Assembly (NCBI GenBank): GCA_013696905.1
Contig: JACCXP010000193.1
Location: forward strand, 1-17,676
Direction of reading: 5' to 3'
DNA length: 17,676 nt
Origin: Thermoleophilaceae bacterium
GTDB taxonomy: Bacteria > Actinomycetota > Thermoleophilia > Solirubrobacterales > Thermoleophilaceae
The stretch's first letter is position 1. The number at the start of each line of letters is the position of its first letter. This document shows positions 1-7,119 of the stretch, piece by piece. Both the position numbers and the translations under genes were made by a program. The notes beneath the pieces were generated by a model, which saw only the letters and a program-made list of their open reading frames with translations, did no database searches and was not told the DNA's origin.

Positions 1-249
1 CAGCCCGTAGCCGGCGATGCGTATCGGGTAGGGCAGCCCGGTCATCAGATGCCAGACGCCCCGGTCCACGCCGGCCGCATGCACGCGGACCAGCACCTCG
101 TCAGCTCCGATCTCGGGCTTGTCGATCTGCTCGAGTCGCAGGACGTCGTCGGCCTCGCCGTATTCGTCCTGGACGATCGCCTTCATCGTCTGCGCAGCGG
201 CGGTCACGCGGGCCGCTTGGGCGGGGCGGTCGTGCTGGTCGCTCGTCAT
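1..249 (-). CDS. NAD(P)-dependent alcohol dehydrogenase, MDR superfamily (N-terminal part, cut by window edge)
   Basis: Only the first 83 codons lie in the window; the reading frame stays open to base 1. After about 20 poorly ordered residues the protein reads MKAIVQDEYGEADDVLRLEQ and then DEVLVRVHAAGVDRGVWHLM, followed by TGLPYPIRIAGYG. This is the N-terminal GroES-like fold of quinone oxidoreductase/zinc-type MDR enzymes. The usual catalytic cysteine of classical zinc alcohol dehydrogenases is not at its expected place (GVDRGVW instead of GICGSD), which suggests a zinc-independent member related to quinone or enone reductases. The ATG (247-249) overlaps the TGA of the upstream DUF4386 gene in an ATGA junction, so the two are translationally coupled in one operon under the TetR-controlled promoter. 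The substrate is unknown; the Rossmann domain lies outside the window. Confidence 0.85.
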   Translation of the reverse strand, partial: MTSDQHDRPAQAARVTAAAQTMKAIVQDEYGEADDVLRLEQIDKPEIGADEVLVRVHAAGVDRGVWHLMTGLPYPIRIAGYGL

Positions 250-1127
250 CGTGTCGCTCCGTTCGCCAGTAGCTGCGGGCGAGGATCGCTGCTAGGCCGG
301 GAATCGTCTCGCAGGCGGATGCGCCTGCCCCGCACGAGCAGCCACAGCATCAGGAGCGCCTCGCCGACGAAGGTGAACGCTGCGACGCTGAAGGAGTAGT
401 CGCGCACGAGGATCAGGCCGAAGCTGTCGATGATGTATCCGAGTCCTGCCGGCACGAGCAGGATCCCCAGCCACGTGGGGACGTAGCTCGACCGGATCAC
501 CAGATAGGCGAGCAGCAGGAGATGGAACCCGAACAGCACGAGGCCGGCTTGCCAGACGGCGTTGAAGGCATCGATCTGCAGGAGCCCCTGTGCCTGGAGC
601 TCCCGAGTCGTGAACCCCGCACGACCCTCCGGACCGGTGAGGAGCTGCGACGCGATGACGAGGTGTCCGGTCGCAACCAGGAGCACCGCGGCGTACGCGA
701 CACGAAGCGCGGCGGCGAGGCTGGCGACGGTATCGCTCACTGGCGCGAACAGCACCCGCAGCGCCCAGGCGATAACGACATCGAGGACGGCGACGAGGGC
801 GAAGCAGGCGACCCCGATTCGAAAGCGGCCCTCGGCGTCCGCGATGTTGCCCGCGGTTCTCGCGGCGTCGCCGTCGACGATGAGACCGCCGATCACGACC
901 ACGAACGCATAGACGGACAAGGCGGTCATTGCGAGCAGCGCAAATCCCTCTATGACGGCCGCTCTGCGTATCGACTGATCGCCCGGTCCGGCGTGCAGCA
1001 TCGAGGCTCTCTCGTTGCCAGGCGTCCGCCGCGGACCGCGTGCCAGCACCCACCCGGTGTGCTTGCGCGGTGATCGCGTCGCGGCGTCGTGCGGCTTGCG
1101 CTGAGCGGTTGTGCTGGTCGTCGTCAT
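246..1127 (-). CDS. DUF4386-family integral membrane protein
   Basis: About 293 residues with six hydrophobic stretches (roughly 55-80, 100-125, 135-160, 185-210, 215-237 and 245-265). The motif RRAAVIEGFALLAMTALSVY and the spacing of the helices match the DUF4386 family, whose biochemical role is unknown. I chose the ATG at 1127 because GGAGG (minus strand, 1132-1136) lies 4 nt upstream; the adjacent GTG at 1130 would be only 1 nt from it. The leader from the predicted promoter is then about 25 nt. This leaves an unusual basic N-terminal extension of about 50 residues before the first helix. An internal ATG near 1001 would remove it but has no good ribosome site. The gene heads an operon with the alcohol dehydrogenase and faces a TetR gene, so it is probably induced when the repressor leaves its operators. 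Confidence 0.8.
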   Translation of the reverse strand: MTTTSTTAQRKPHDAATRSPRKHTGWVLARGPRRTPGNERASMLHAGPGDQSIRRAAVIEGFALLAMTALSVYAFVVVIGGLIVDGDAARTAGNIADAEGRFRIGVACFALVAVLDVVIAWALRVLFAPVSDTVASLAAALRVAYAAVLLVATGHLVIASQLLTGPEGRAGFTTRELQAQGLLQIDAFNAVWQAGLVLFGFHLLLLAYLVIRSSYVPTWLGILLVPAGLGYIIDSFGLILVRDYSFSVAAFTFVGEALLMLWLLVRGRRIRLRDDSRPSSDPRPQLLANGATR

Positions 1128-1150
1128 CACGCCTCCCCGAAGGTCGTGAG

Positions 1151-1163
1151 CTTACGGTGTAAG
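1151..1163. promoter_or_regulatory. TetR operator, site 1
   Basis: CTTACGGTGTAAG is a perfect 5-bp inverted repeat (CTTAC/GTAAG) around a 3-nt centre. It touches the -10 box and covers the predicted start point of the divergent operon. It is related to site 2 at 1171-1183. Assignment to the adjacent TetR protein rests on position and symmetry only. Confidence 0.6.
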
Positions 1164-1191
1164 GTATAGCCGTACAGCGTAAGCTTGTCAA
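1163..1191 (-). promoter_or_regulatory. Promoter of the DUF4386-dehydrogenase operon
   Basis: On the minus strand TTGACA (1186-1191) is followed after exactly 17 nt by TATACC (1163-1168), close to the primary-sigma consensus. The predicted transcript starts near 1156 and gives a leader of about 25-30 nt with a GGGGAGG ribosome site. Two operator-like palindromes overlap the spacer and the -10/start region, so repression by steric block is the natural reading. Confidence 0.75.
1171..1183. promoter_or_regulatory. TetR operator, site 2
   Basis: CGTACAGCGTAAG is an imperfect, inverted copy of site 1; its reverse complement CTTACGCTGTACG matches CTTACGGTGTAAG at 11 of 13 positions. It lies inside the 17-nt spacer between -35 and -10 of the minus-strand promoter. 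Together the two sites form a larger inverted repeat, GCTTACGGTGTA (1150-1161) against TACAGCGTAAGC (1173-1184), with one mismatch in 12. This fits binding of two dimers. Confidence 0.55.
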
Positions 1192-1213
1192 GTCGAGCAG
1201 CAGGAGGATTCAA

Positions 1214-1894
1214 ATGACGCCACCGACCAGCCCGCGCGCAAAGCCCCGCGTCCGACTGAACCGGGAACGGGTGGTGCGCGCCGCCGTCGCCCTCGCCGGC
1301 GACAGCGGGCTCGAGTCGCTCACAATGCGGAAGCTCGGCGAGGTGGTCGGCGTCGAGGCGATGTCGCTGTATAACCACGTGGCCAACAAGGACGACCTAC
1401 TCGACGGCATGGTCGACGCCGTCTTCAGCGAGATCGACCTGCCCTCCGGCGCAGCCGACTGGAAGACGGCGATGCGGGAGCGGGCGGTCTCGGCCCGCAC
1501 GGCTCTGTCGCGCCATCCCTGGGCGATCGGTCTGATGGAGTCGCGGACCTCACCCGGCCCCGCAACGCTGCGACACCACGACGCCGTGGTCGGAAGCCTC
1601 CGGGGGGGAGGCTTCTCGATCGAGATGGCCGCGCACGCGTACTCCGCCCTCGACAGCTACATCTATGGCTTCGCGCTACAGGAGGCGAGCCTGCCGTTCG
1701 ACACGGCGGAGGAGACAGCGGACGTGATTCAGATGATCCTGGCGCAGTCCCCCGCCGACGAGTACCCCCACCTCACCGAGCTGGCGATCGAGCACGTCCT
1801 CCAGCCCGGCTACGACTACGGCAACGAGTTCGAGTTCGGCCTCGATCTGATCCTCGACGGCCTCGAGAGGGCTCGCGCTCGCGACACGGCCTGA
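1214..1894 (+). CDS. TetR/AcrR-family transcriptional repressor with TetR_C_1-type ligand domain
   Basis: The 226-residue protein has an N-terminal helix-turn-helix at about residues 17-63 ([18 protein letters not shown], then [20 protein letters not shown] and [11 protein letters not shown]). This is the form typical of TetR regulators whose C-terminal part belongs to the tetracycline-repressor C-domain family. Residues 75-220 are the helical ligand/dimer domain, including [11 protein letters not shown] and the long [13 protein letters not shown] helix. An AGGAGG at 1202-1207, 6 nt before the ATG, fixes the start. The gene is divergent from the DUF4386-dehydrogenase operon and two palindromic operators lie between them, so it probably represses that operon and perhaps itself. 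The inducer is unknown; a small hydrophobic or xenobiotic compound is an inference from the family. Confidence 0.9.
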   Translation: MTPPTSPRAKPRVRLNRERVVRAAVALAGDSGLESLTMRKLGEVVGVEAMSLYNHVANKDDLLDGMVDAVFSEIDLPSGAADWKTAMRERAVSARTALSRHPWAIGLMESRTSPGPATLRHHDAVVGSLRGGGFSIEMAAHAYSALDSYIYGFALQEASLPFDTAEETADVIQMILAQSPADEYPHLTELAIEHVLQPGYDYGNEFEFGLDLILDGLERARARDTA

Positions 1895-1987
1895 TCCCGA
1901 TTCGTGTCGGCTTCGATCGCCTCGCGGCTCGCATCCAGGTACTAGGATCCGCCGCGCTGCATCCCGCGGCGCTCGGAGGGGAGGCCC

Positions 1988-3019
1988 ATGAACGCGAAGG
2001 TCGCTGTGCTCACCGCGCCGGAGACGCTCGAGATCGAGGAGCGCCCGGTCGACCCCGGCGACGGCGAGGTGCTCGTGAAGGTCTCCGAGTGCGGGATCTG
2101 CGGGTCCGACCTCAAGATGTACTCGGGCAAGCATCCGGTGCTGAAGCCGCCGCTCGTCATGGGCCACGAGTTCTTCGGGACGGTCGAGGAGGTCGGCTCG
2201 GGGGTCCCGGACGGCCCGGCGCTCGAGCATGGGGCGCTCGTAACGATCGTTCCCCCGATCGGCTGCGGGCACTGCTACAACTGCCTGCGCGAGCTGCCCT
2301 ACCTGTGCGAGCAGATGGTCTTCGTCGGCGGGCAGCTCCAGGGCGGGCTGTCGGAGCTCGTGCCCGTGCCGAGCGACAACCTGCTCGCGGTCGATCCGGC
2401 CATCCCGGCCGAGCTGCGGGTGCTGATCGAGCCGCTCACCGTGGGCGTCCACGCCGCCCGCCGGGGCGCGGCCGTGGCGGGAGACCAGGTGCTGATCATC
2501 GGGGCGGGCCCGATCGGGGTCTTCACCGCCCTCGCGCTACGCCACCGCGGCGTCGAGGAGATCGTGCTCGCCGACCTCTCCGACCAGCGGCTCGAGCTCG
2601 CCCGCCGCCTCGGCGCCGGCGAGACAGTCAACTCGAGCGCCGTCGAGCTCACGGACTACATCCGCGAGGCGATGCGGCCCGAGGGAGTCGACGTGGCCTT
2701 CGAGTGCGTCGGCTCGGGCGCGACCGCCGCACAGGCGCTCGCCTCGACCTGCAAGGGCGGCCGCGCGGTGCTGGTCGGGATCGCGCCGGAGGAGCTCGCC
2801 GTGGACGGCGTCACGCTCCAGCGCGGCGAGCGGTCGCTGGTCGGCGTGCAGATGTACGAGCGCGACGACTTCCACGAGGCGATGGCGATCCTCGCCGGCG
2901 GTGGCGTCGAGCCCTCGCCCGACCTGTTCGAGCAGTTCGAGCTGACCGACGTGGCGCATGCCTTCTCGACGCTCAAGCAGGGACCGGCCGGGAGCCTGAA
3001 GACCGTCGTCAGGATGTAG
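1988..3019 (+). CDS. Zinc-dependent medium-chain dehydrogenase (threonine/sorbitol dehydrogenase-like)
   Basis: The 343-residue length is typical of the family. Catalytic zinc ligands are C38 (in CGICGSD), H60-E61 (GHEFFG) and probably E148. The structural zinc loop has C93, C96, C99 and C107 with canonical spacing. The cofactor site is GAGPIG (172-177), and D196 at the end of the second beta strand suggests preference for NAD over NADP. The enzyme should oxidise a secondary alcohol or polyol, or a hydroxyl next to an amine, reversibly in the cytosol; the exact substrate cannot be read. A GGAGGGGAGG (1975-1984) just before the ATG supports the start. A 6-bp GC hairpin (1951-1970) sits in the upstream region. 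The aldo/keto reductase gene follows after 8 nt, so the two are likely co-transcribed and may act in sequence on one carbohydrate. Confidence 0.9.
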   Translation: MNAKVAVLTAPETLEIEERPVDPGDGEVLVKVSECGICGSDLKMYSGKHPVLKPPLVMGHEFFGTVEEVGSGVPDGPALEHGALVTIVPPIGCGHCYNCLRELPYLCEQMVFVGGQLQGGLSELVPVPSDNLLAVDPAIPAELRVLIEPLTVGVHAARRGAAVAGDQVLIIGAGPIGVFTALALRHRGVEEIVLADLSDQRLELARRLGAGETVNSSAVELTDYIREAMRPEGVDVAFECVGSGATAAQALASTCKGGRAVLVGIAPEELAVDGVTLQRGERSLVGVQMYERDDFHEAMAILAGGGVEPSPDLFEQFELTDVAHAFSTLKQGPAGSLKTVVRM

Positions 3020-3027
3020 GCGCCACG

Positions 3028-3900
3028 ATGGAGCGCCGCCGCCTCGGCAGGCTCGAGCAGCTCGACTCCGTCCTCGTCTACGGCGGCGCCGCGCTCGGCG
3101 AGGTCACCCAGGACGCGGCCGACAGCTCGATAGCCGCGGCCCTCGCGGCGGGCGTCAACCACTTCGACACCGCCGCCGCCTACGGCGACTCAGAGCTGCG
3201 CCTGGCGCCGTGGATGCCGCGCATCCGCGACGAGATCTTCCTGTCCACGAAGACCGGCGATCGCGGCCGCGACGACGCCAAGCGCAGCATCGAGCGCTCG
3301 CTCGAGCGCCTCGGCGTGGAGCGGGTCGACCTGCTCCAGCTGCACGAGGTCGGAGACCTCGACCAGCTCGACCTCGCAACCGCAGCGGATGGCGCGCTCG
3401 AGGCGGCGATCGAGGCCCGCGAGCAGGGTCTCGTCGGGGCGATCGGCATCACGGGCCACGGCCATGCGGCGCCCGCGACCCACCTCGAGGCGCTGCGCCG
3501 CTTTCCGTTCGACACGGTGCTTACGCCGTGGAACTTCGCCCTCTCCTGCGACGAGGCCTTCAGCGCCGCCTTCGACGCGCTGGTGGAGGAGATCGGCCGC
3601 CAGGACGCGGGCCTGATGACCATCAAGACGGTGTCGCGGCGCAACTGGCCCGCGGGTGCGGACCAGCGCTACGCCACCTGGTACGAGCCCTTCGACCACC
3701 AGGAGCACATCGACGCCGCAGTCGCCTTCGTGCTCGCGCACCCCGCGATCACGAGCATCGCGATGGTCGGCGACGTCGGCCTGATGCCGATGATGCTCGC
3801 GGCCGAGCGGCGCCGTGGCGGCCTGTCCGCCGAGCAGGTCGAGCGTACGCTCGTCGAGGTCGAGGGCTACTCCTCGCCGTTCATCTCGATGCCGCTCTGA
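3028..3900 (+). CDS. Aldo/keto reductase family oxidoreductase
   Basis: The 290-residue protein shows the complete AKR catalytic tetrad: D47 and Y52 in FDTAAAYGDSE, K75 in FLSTKTGDR and H106 in DLLQLHEV. Later barrel strands include GAIGITGHGH and FDTVLTPWNF; the C-terminal part ITSIAMVGDVGLM sits where NADPH-binding residues normally lie. It should reduce an aldehyde or ketone (sugar, keto acid or aldehyde) with NADPH in the cytosol. The frame is open far upstream, but the ATG at 3028, 8 nt after the stop of the zinc dehydrogenase, gives a normal AKR N-terminus and avoids overlap. No strong ribosome site is visible, so translation may be coupled to the preceding gene. Pairing with a polyol-type dehydrogenase suggests a redox interconversion of a sugar or sugar derivative (inference). 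Confidence 0.88.
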   Translation: MERRRLGRLEQLDSVLVYGGAALGEVTQDAADSSIAAALAAGVNHFDTAAAYGDSELRLAPWMPRIRDEIFLSTKTGDRGRDDAKRSIERSLERLGVERVDLLQLHEVGDLDQLDLATAADGALEAAIEAREQGLVGAIGITGHGHAAPATHLEALRRFPFDTVLTPWNFALSCDEAFSAAFDALVEEIGRQDAGLMTIKTVSRRNWPAGADQRYATWYEPFDHQEHIDAAVAFVLAHPAITSIAMVGDVGLMPMMLAAERRRGGLSAEQVERTLVEVEGYSSPFISMPL

Positions 3901-3914
3901 GCGCTCACGCTTGA

Positions 3915-4073
3915 TGTAGGCTGCGCGCGCTTCATCCGCACAAAGGCTTCCTCAGCCGCGATGGGACGAAGCAGTACGGCCGCCTGGCCGGGCTGCTGCA
4001 GATGCCAGACGGCTCGCTGCTGCTGGGAGACGACTCGAACGGGGTGATCTACCGCATCTCGTACGGTCGATAG
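3915..4073 (+). pseudogene. C-terminal remnant of a PQQ-dependent sugar/sorbosone dehydrogenase-like gene
   Basis: The frame is open from 3915 to a TAG at 4071-4073 and encodes about 52 residues with no plausible start. The end reads YGRLAGLLQMPDGSLLLGDD followed by SNGVIYRISYGR. This resembles the last blade of six-bladed PQQ sugar dehydrogenases (sorbosone dehydrogenase family), which commonly end in a PDGSLLV-DD-NG-IYR-SY pattern. The rest of the roughly 400-residue propeller is absent: the aldo/keto reductase stops 14 nt upstream. I read it as the relic of a deletion that joined the reductase gene to the cyclase operon. The identification rests on remembered family patterns; chance similarity is possible given the short length. 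Confidence 0.5.
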
Positions 4074-4101
4074 CTCGACCGCAACCGACACGAGGAGGGA
4101 A

Positions 4102-5208
4102 ATGATGGACGTGGAGACACAGGCAGGGCTCGATGGCCTCAGCCGCCGCGGGCTGTTCGGGGCCGCGGCCGCCGGCGGGATCGGCGCCACGGGGCTCGGG
4201 CTGCTGACTGCCGAGAGGGCAGGCGCGCAGGCGGCCGGGGTGCCCGTCAAGCAGTGGCGCGAGGGGCGCGGCTGGGGCTGGGTCTGGGGCCGCGACGACG
4301 AGGTCGGCGCGCTCAACGAGCTGGGCCCGGAGCTCGCCGCCAAGGCGCTCCGCCTCGCGCGTGGGCGGGTCTACGACCTCGGCCTCGCATACGACCGCTC
4401 GTCGTTCAAGTTCGCCGGGCACGCGCGCGGCGAGATCACGACCTTCCGCTCGCCCGACGGGCAGTTCGCGGAGGGCGACCGCCCCGAGATCACGACGGGG
4501 AACAGCTCGCGCACGAGCTACGCGAGCTGCCTCAACTCGATCTCGGACAACGTCGCCACGCAGATCGACGGGCTCGCGCACATCTATCAGGGCCGCGACA
4601 ACCACGCCTACAACAGCTTCAAGGCAGCCGACATCGTCGGCGACCGCGGCGTGCTGAAGTGTGGCGTCGAGACGATCCCCCCGATCGTGGCGCCGGCCAC
4701 GCTCGTGGACGTGGCGGGCTTCGTCGGCAAGGACCCGCTGCCGGCCGGGTACGCGATCGGCCCGGACCTGATCCGCCGCACGCTCGCCGCCCAGAACGTC
4801 GAGATCGACGTGCTCGACGTGGTTCTGATCCGCACCGGCACCGCGGCATCGTGGCTGCGCGGCGGCGGCGTCGGTCGCAACCACACGCTGCTCAAGCGCT
4901 CGGACTCCGCCGGCATCTCGGTCTCGGCGGCCCGCTACCTGGTCGAGCAGCGCGGCGCGCTCATGGTCGGAAGCGACACCAGCGGACTCGAGGTGACTCC
5001 GCCCAAGGAGCAGCTTCCGGGCATCGGCACGAGCTTCAACCCCGTCCACGTCTACCTGCTGGTGCAGCAGGGCGTGCACATCCTCGAGTTCAACAACCTC
5101 GAGCGGCTCGCGCGCGACCGCGTGTACAAGTTCGCCTACGTTCTGACGCCGAACAAGATCGTCGGCAACGTGGCCGCCACCGTGCAGCGCCCGATCGCGC
5201 TCGCGTGA
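4102..5208 (+). CDS. Tat-exported cyclase-family (PF04199-type) metal-dependent hydrolase
   Basis: The 368-residue protein begins with a twin-arginine signal (SRRGLFG at 14-20, then a small Ala/Gly-rich hydrophobic segment ending near AGAQA), so it should be exported folded. The mature part matches the cyclase/KynB-like fold: an N-terminal WGRDDEVGALNEL, the core TQIDGLAH (153-160), and later ISVSAARYLVEQ and GSDTSGLEV strands. In the canonical HxGTHxDxPxH metal motif the first His is N150 and the second is Q154; D156 and H160 remain. A TQ-x-D-G-L-x-H variant occurs in part of this family, but the metal site may differ. AGGAGG (4093-4098) is 3 nt before the first ATG and 6 nt before the second (4105), so the true start may be one codon later. 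The stop overlaps the next gene by 4 nt. Confidence 0.82.
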   Translation: MMDVETQAGLDGLSRRGLFGAAAAGGIGATGLGLLTAERAGAQAAGVPVKQWREGRGWGWVWGRDDEVGALNELGPELAAKALRLARGRVYDLGLAYDRSSFKFAGHARGEITTFRSPDGQFAEGDRPEITTGNSSRTSYASCLNSISDNVATQIDGLAHIYQGRDNHAYNSFKAADIVGDRGVLKCGVETIPPIVAPATLVDVAGFVGKDPLPAGYAIGPDLIRRTLAAQNVEIDVLDVVLIRTGTAASWLRGGGVGRNHTLLKRSDSAGISVSAARYLVEQRGALMVGSDTSGLEVTPPKEQLPGIGTSFNPVHVYLLVQQGVHILEFNNLERLARDRVYKFAYVLTPNKIVGNVAATVQRPIALA

Positions 5209-6473
5209 CGAACGAGAGCGTCTTCACGCTCGAGGCCACGCCGATCAAGTTCGGGGCCGGCGCCTCGAACGAGATCGGCTGGGAGCTCGCCCGCCTCGGC
5301 GCCAAGCGCGTGATGATGATCTCCGATCGCGGCGTGATCGAAGCGGGCATAGCCGAGCGCATGCACGCGCTCGTCGAGCGCGAGGGGATCGAATGCGAGC
5401 TGTTCGGGCGCGCGCGCGTCGAGCCGACGCTCGAGTCGTTCCAGGAGGCCGCCGACTTCGCGCTCGACGGCGATTTCGACGGCTTCGTCGGGGTCGGCGG
5501 CGGCACGAGCCTCGACACGGCGAAGGTCGCCGCGCTGATCGCCACGCACCCGGCGGCGATCCTCGACTACGTGAACGCGCCGGTGGGCGAGGGCCGCAAG
5601 CCGCCGGGGCCGCTGAAGCCGTTGGTGGCCGTCCCGACGACCGCCGGCACGGGCTCCGAGGCCACGACGGTGGCGATCCTCGACGTGCCGGAGGAGCGTG
5701 TCAAGACCGGCATCTCGCACCGCTACCTGCGCCCGCACCAGGGGATCGTCGATCCGGAGCTGACGCGGTCGCTGCCGGCGGCTGTGACCGCCTCGGCCGG
5801 GCTCGACGTGGTCTGCCACGCGGTCGAGTCGTTCCTCTCGCGCCCGTACGACGCGCGCCCGGCGCCTGAATCCCCGGACGATCGCCCGCCCTACCAGGGC
5901 GCCAACCCGGTGTCGGACATCTGGGCGGCGAAGGCGCTCGAGTACGGGGGCCGCTACCTCCGCCGCGCCGTCGCGGACTCAGACGACGTCGAGGCGCGCG
6001 GGGCGATGATGCTCGCCGCGACCCTCGCCGGGATCGGCTTCGGCTCGGCCGGGGTGCACATACCGCACGCCTGCGCCTACCCGATCGCCGCGCTCAAGCA
6101 CGAGTACACGCCGGCCGGCTATGAGGCCGACCATCCCTTCGTGCCGCACGGCCAGTCCGTGATCGTCACCTCGCCGGCCGCTTTCCGCTTCACCTACCCG
6201 GCCGATCCCGACAAGCACCGCCGCGCCGCCGAGCTGCTCGCTGGGCGCGAGCTCCCGAATGCCGACGAGGGCACACTGCCCGCCGTCCTGCTCGACCTGA
6301 TGCGCGACGTCGGCGCGCCGAGCGGCATCCGCGCGCTCGGCTACGGCGAGCAGGACATCGAGCCGCTGGTGGAGGGCGCGCTCAAGCAGCGGCGCCTGCT
6401 CGTGATCGCCCCGCGCGAGGCCGGGCCCAACGAGCTCGCCGGGATCCTGAGAGAGTCGATGGAGAACTGGTAG
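5205..6473 (+). CDS. Iron-type alcohol dehydrogenase, hydroxyacid-oxoacid transhydrogenase (ADHFE1-like)
   Basis: The 422-residue protein is a group III (iron-containing) alcohol dehydrogenase. The NAD-binding region has GGGTSLDTAK (98-107) and PTTAGTGSEAT (144-154). Metal ligands are D201 and H205 (GLDVVCHAVES), H288 (HIPHACAYPIA) and H315 (FVPHGQSV). The segments DYVNAPVGEG, the Pro-rich loop near 219-235 and HIPHACAYPIA fit the hydroxyacid-oxoacid transhydrogenase branch, known to transfer hydride between 4-hydroxybutyrate and 2-oxoglutarate without free NAD. That assignment within the superfamily is by pattern, not alignment. The GTG start overlaps the cyclase TGA in a GTGA junction, implying coupled translation with an exported hydrolase. 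The frame is open far upstream inside the cyclase gene, but a longer form would lose that gene. Confidence 0.85.
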   Translation: MTNESVFTLEATPIKFGAGASNEIGWELARLGAKRVMMISDRGVIEAGIAERMHALVEREGIECELFGRARVEPTLESFQEAADFALDGDFDGFVGVGGGTSLDTAKVAALIATHPAAILDYVNAPVGEGRKPPGPLKPLVAVPTTAGTGSEATTVAILDVPEERVKTGISHRYLRPHQGIVDPELTRSLPAAVTASAGLDVVCHAVESFLSRPYDARPAPESPDDRPPYQGANPVSDIWAAKALEYGGRYLRRAVADSDDVEARGAMMLAATLAGIGFGSAGVHIPHACAYPIAALKHEYTPAGYEADHPFVPHGQSVIVTSPAAFRFTYPADPDKHRRAAELLAGRELPNADEGTLPAVLLDLMRDVGAPSGIRALGYGEQDIEPLVEGALKQRRLLVIAPREAGPNELAGILRESMENW

Positions 6474-6504
6474 CGGCCCGCGTAGCGATGCGAGGTTGGC
6501 GGGC

Positions 6505-7119
6505 GTGAAGGCCTACTACGACCAGCGCGCGCCCGAGTACGACGACTGGTACCACGGCACGGGCATGCACGCCTCGATCGAGCGGCCAGGATGGCACGAG
6601 GAGGTGGCTCGCCTGACCCGTTTCGTCGGCGGGCTGTCGCCCGGGCGCACGCTCGACGTCGCTTGTGGCACCGGGTTCCTGACACGCCACCTGCATGGAG
6701 AGGTCGTCGCGCTCGACCATAGCCCGTCGATGCTCCGGGTCGCCGCCGAGCGAGCCCCCCTGGCCGAGCTCCGCCAGGCCGACGCGCTGGCGCTGCCGTT
6801 CGAGGACGAGTCGTTCGATCGCGTCTTCACCGCCCACTTCTACGGCCACCTCGAGCCACCCGAGCGAGCGAAGTTCCTCGCCGAGGCGCGGCGCGTGGCG
6901 GCGGAGCTCGTAGTGATCGACGCGGCGCTACACGAAGGCGTGGACGCCGAGCAGTGGCAGCCGCGCAAGCTGCTCGACGGCTCGCGCCACGTCGTCTACA
7001 AGCGCTACTTCTCGCCCGCGGTGCTGGCCGAGGAGCTCGGCGGCGGGACGACCTTGTTCAGCGGGAGCTGGTTCGTCGCGGTCAGCGCCCGCAACGACTC
7101 GGCGCTCAGCGGCGGATGA
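6505..7119 (+). CDS. Class I SAM-dependent methyltransferase
   Basis: The 204-residue protein has YYDQRAPEYDDWY at the N-terminus, the SAM-binding motif I LDVACGTGFLTRHL, the acidic end of strand 2 in VVALDHSPSML, and post-motifs ADALALPFEDESFDRVFTAH. This is the Methyltransf_11/UbiE-like fold. The substrate is unknown; the short C-terminal part gives no clue. I prefer the GTG at 6505, which has GAGG (6492-6495) 9 nt upstream, over the TTG at 6496, which abuts it. The gene follows the iron alcohol dehydrogenase by 31 nt on the same strand and is probably the last gene of that run. Its 3' end overlaps the end of the convergent L,D-transpeptidase gene by 14 bp, with no clear terminator between them. 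Confidence 0.85.
   Translation: MKAYYDQRAPEYDDWYHGTGMHASIERPGWHEEVARLTRFVGGLSPGRTLDVACGTGFLTRHLHGEVVALDHSPSMLRVAAERAPLAELRQADALALPFEDESFDRVFTAHFYGHLEPPERAKFLAEARRVAAELVVIDAALHEGVDAEQWQPRKLLDGSRHVVYKRYFSPAVLAEELGGGTTLFSGSWFVAVSARNDSALSGG

Noticed and set aside
1940..1945. TACTAG as a -10 box for the zinc dehydrogenase
   Set aside because: There is no -35 match at a suitable distance and the last base departs from consensus.
1951..1970. GCCGCG/CGCGGC hairpin before the zinc dehydrogenase
   Set aside because: No T-run follows, so it is not a recognisable terminator, and short GC stems are frequent by chance in this DNA.
2089..3027. Long N-terminal extension of the aldo/keto reductase frame
   Set aside because: It overlaps the zinc dehydrogenase in another frame and encodes Arg/Pro-rich sequence; the AKR starts normally at 3028.
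4254..5204. N-terminal extension of the iron alcohol dehydrogenase frame
   Set aside because: It lies within the cyclase gene and encodes low-complexity sequence; the GTGA overlap at 5205 gives a normal family start.
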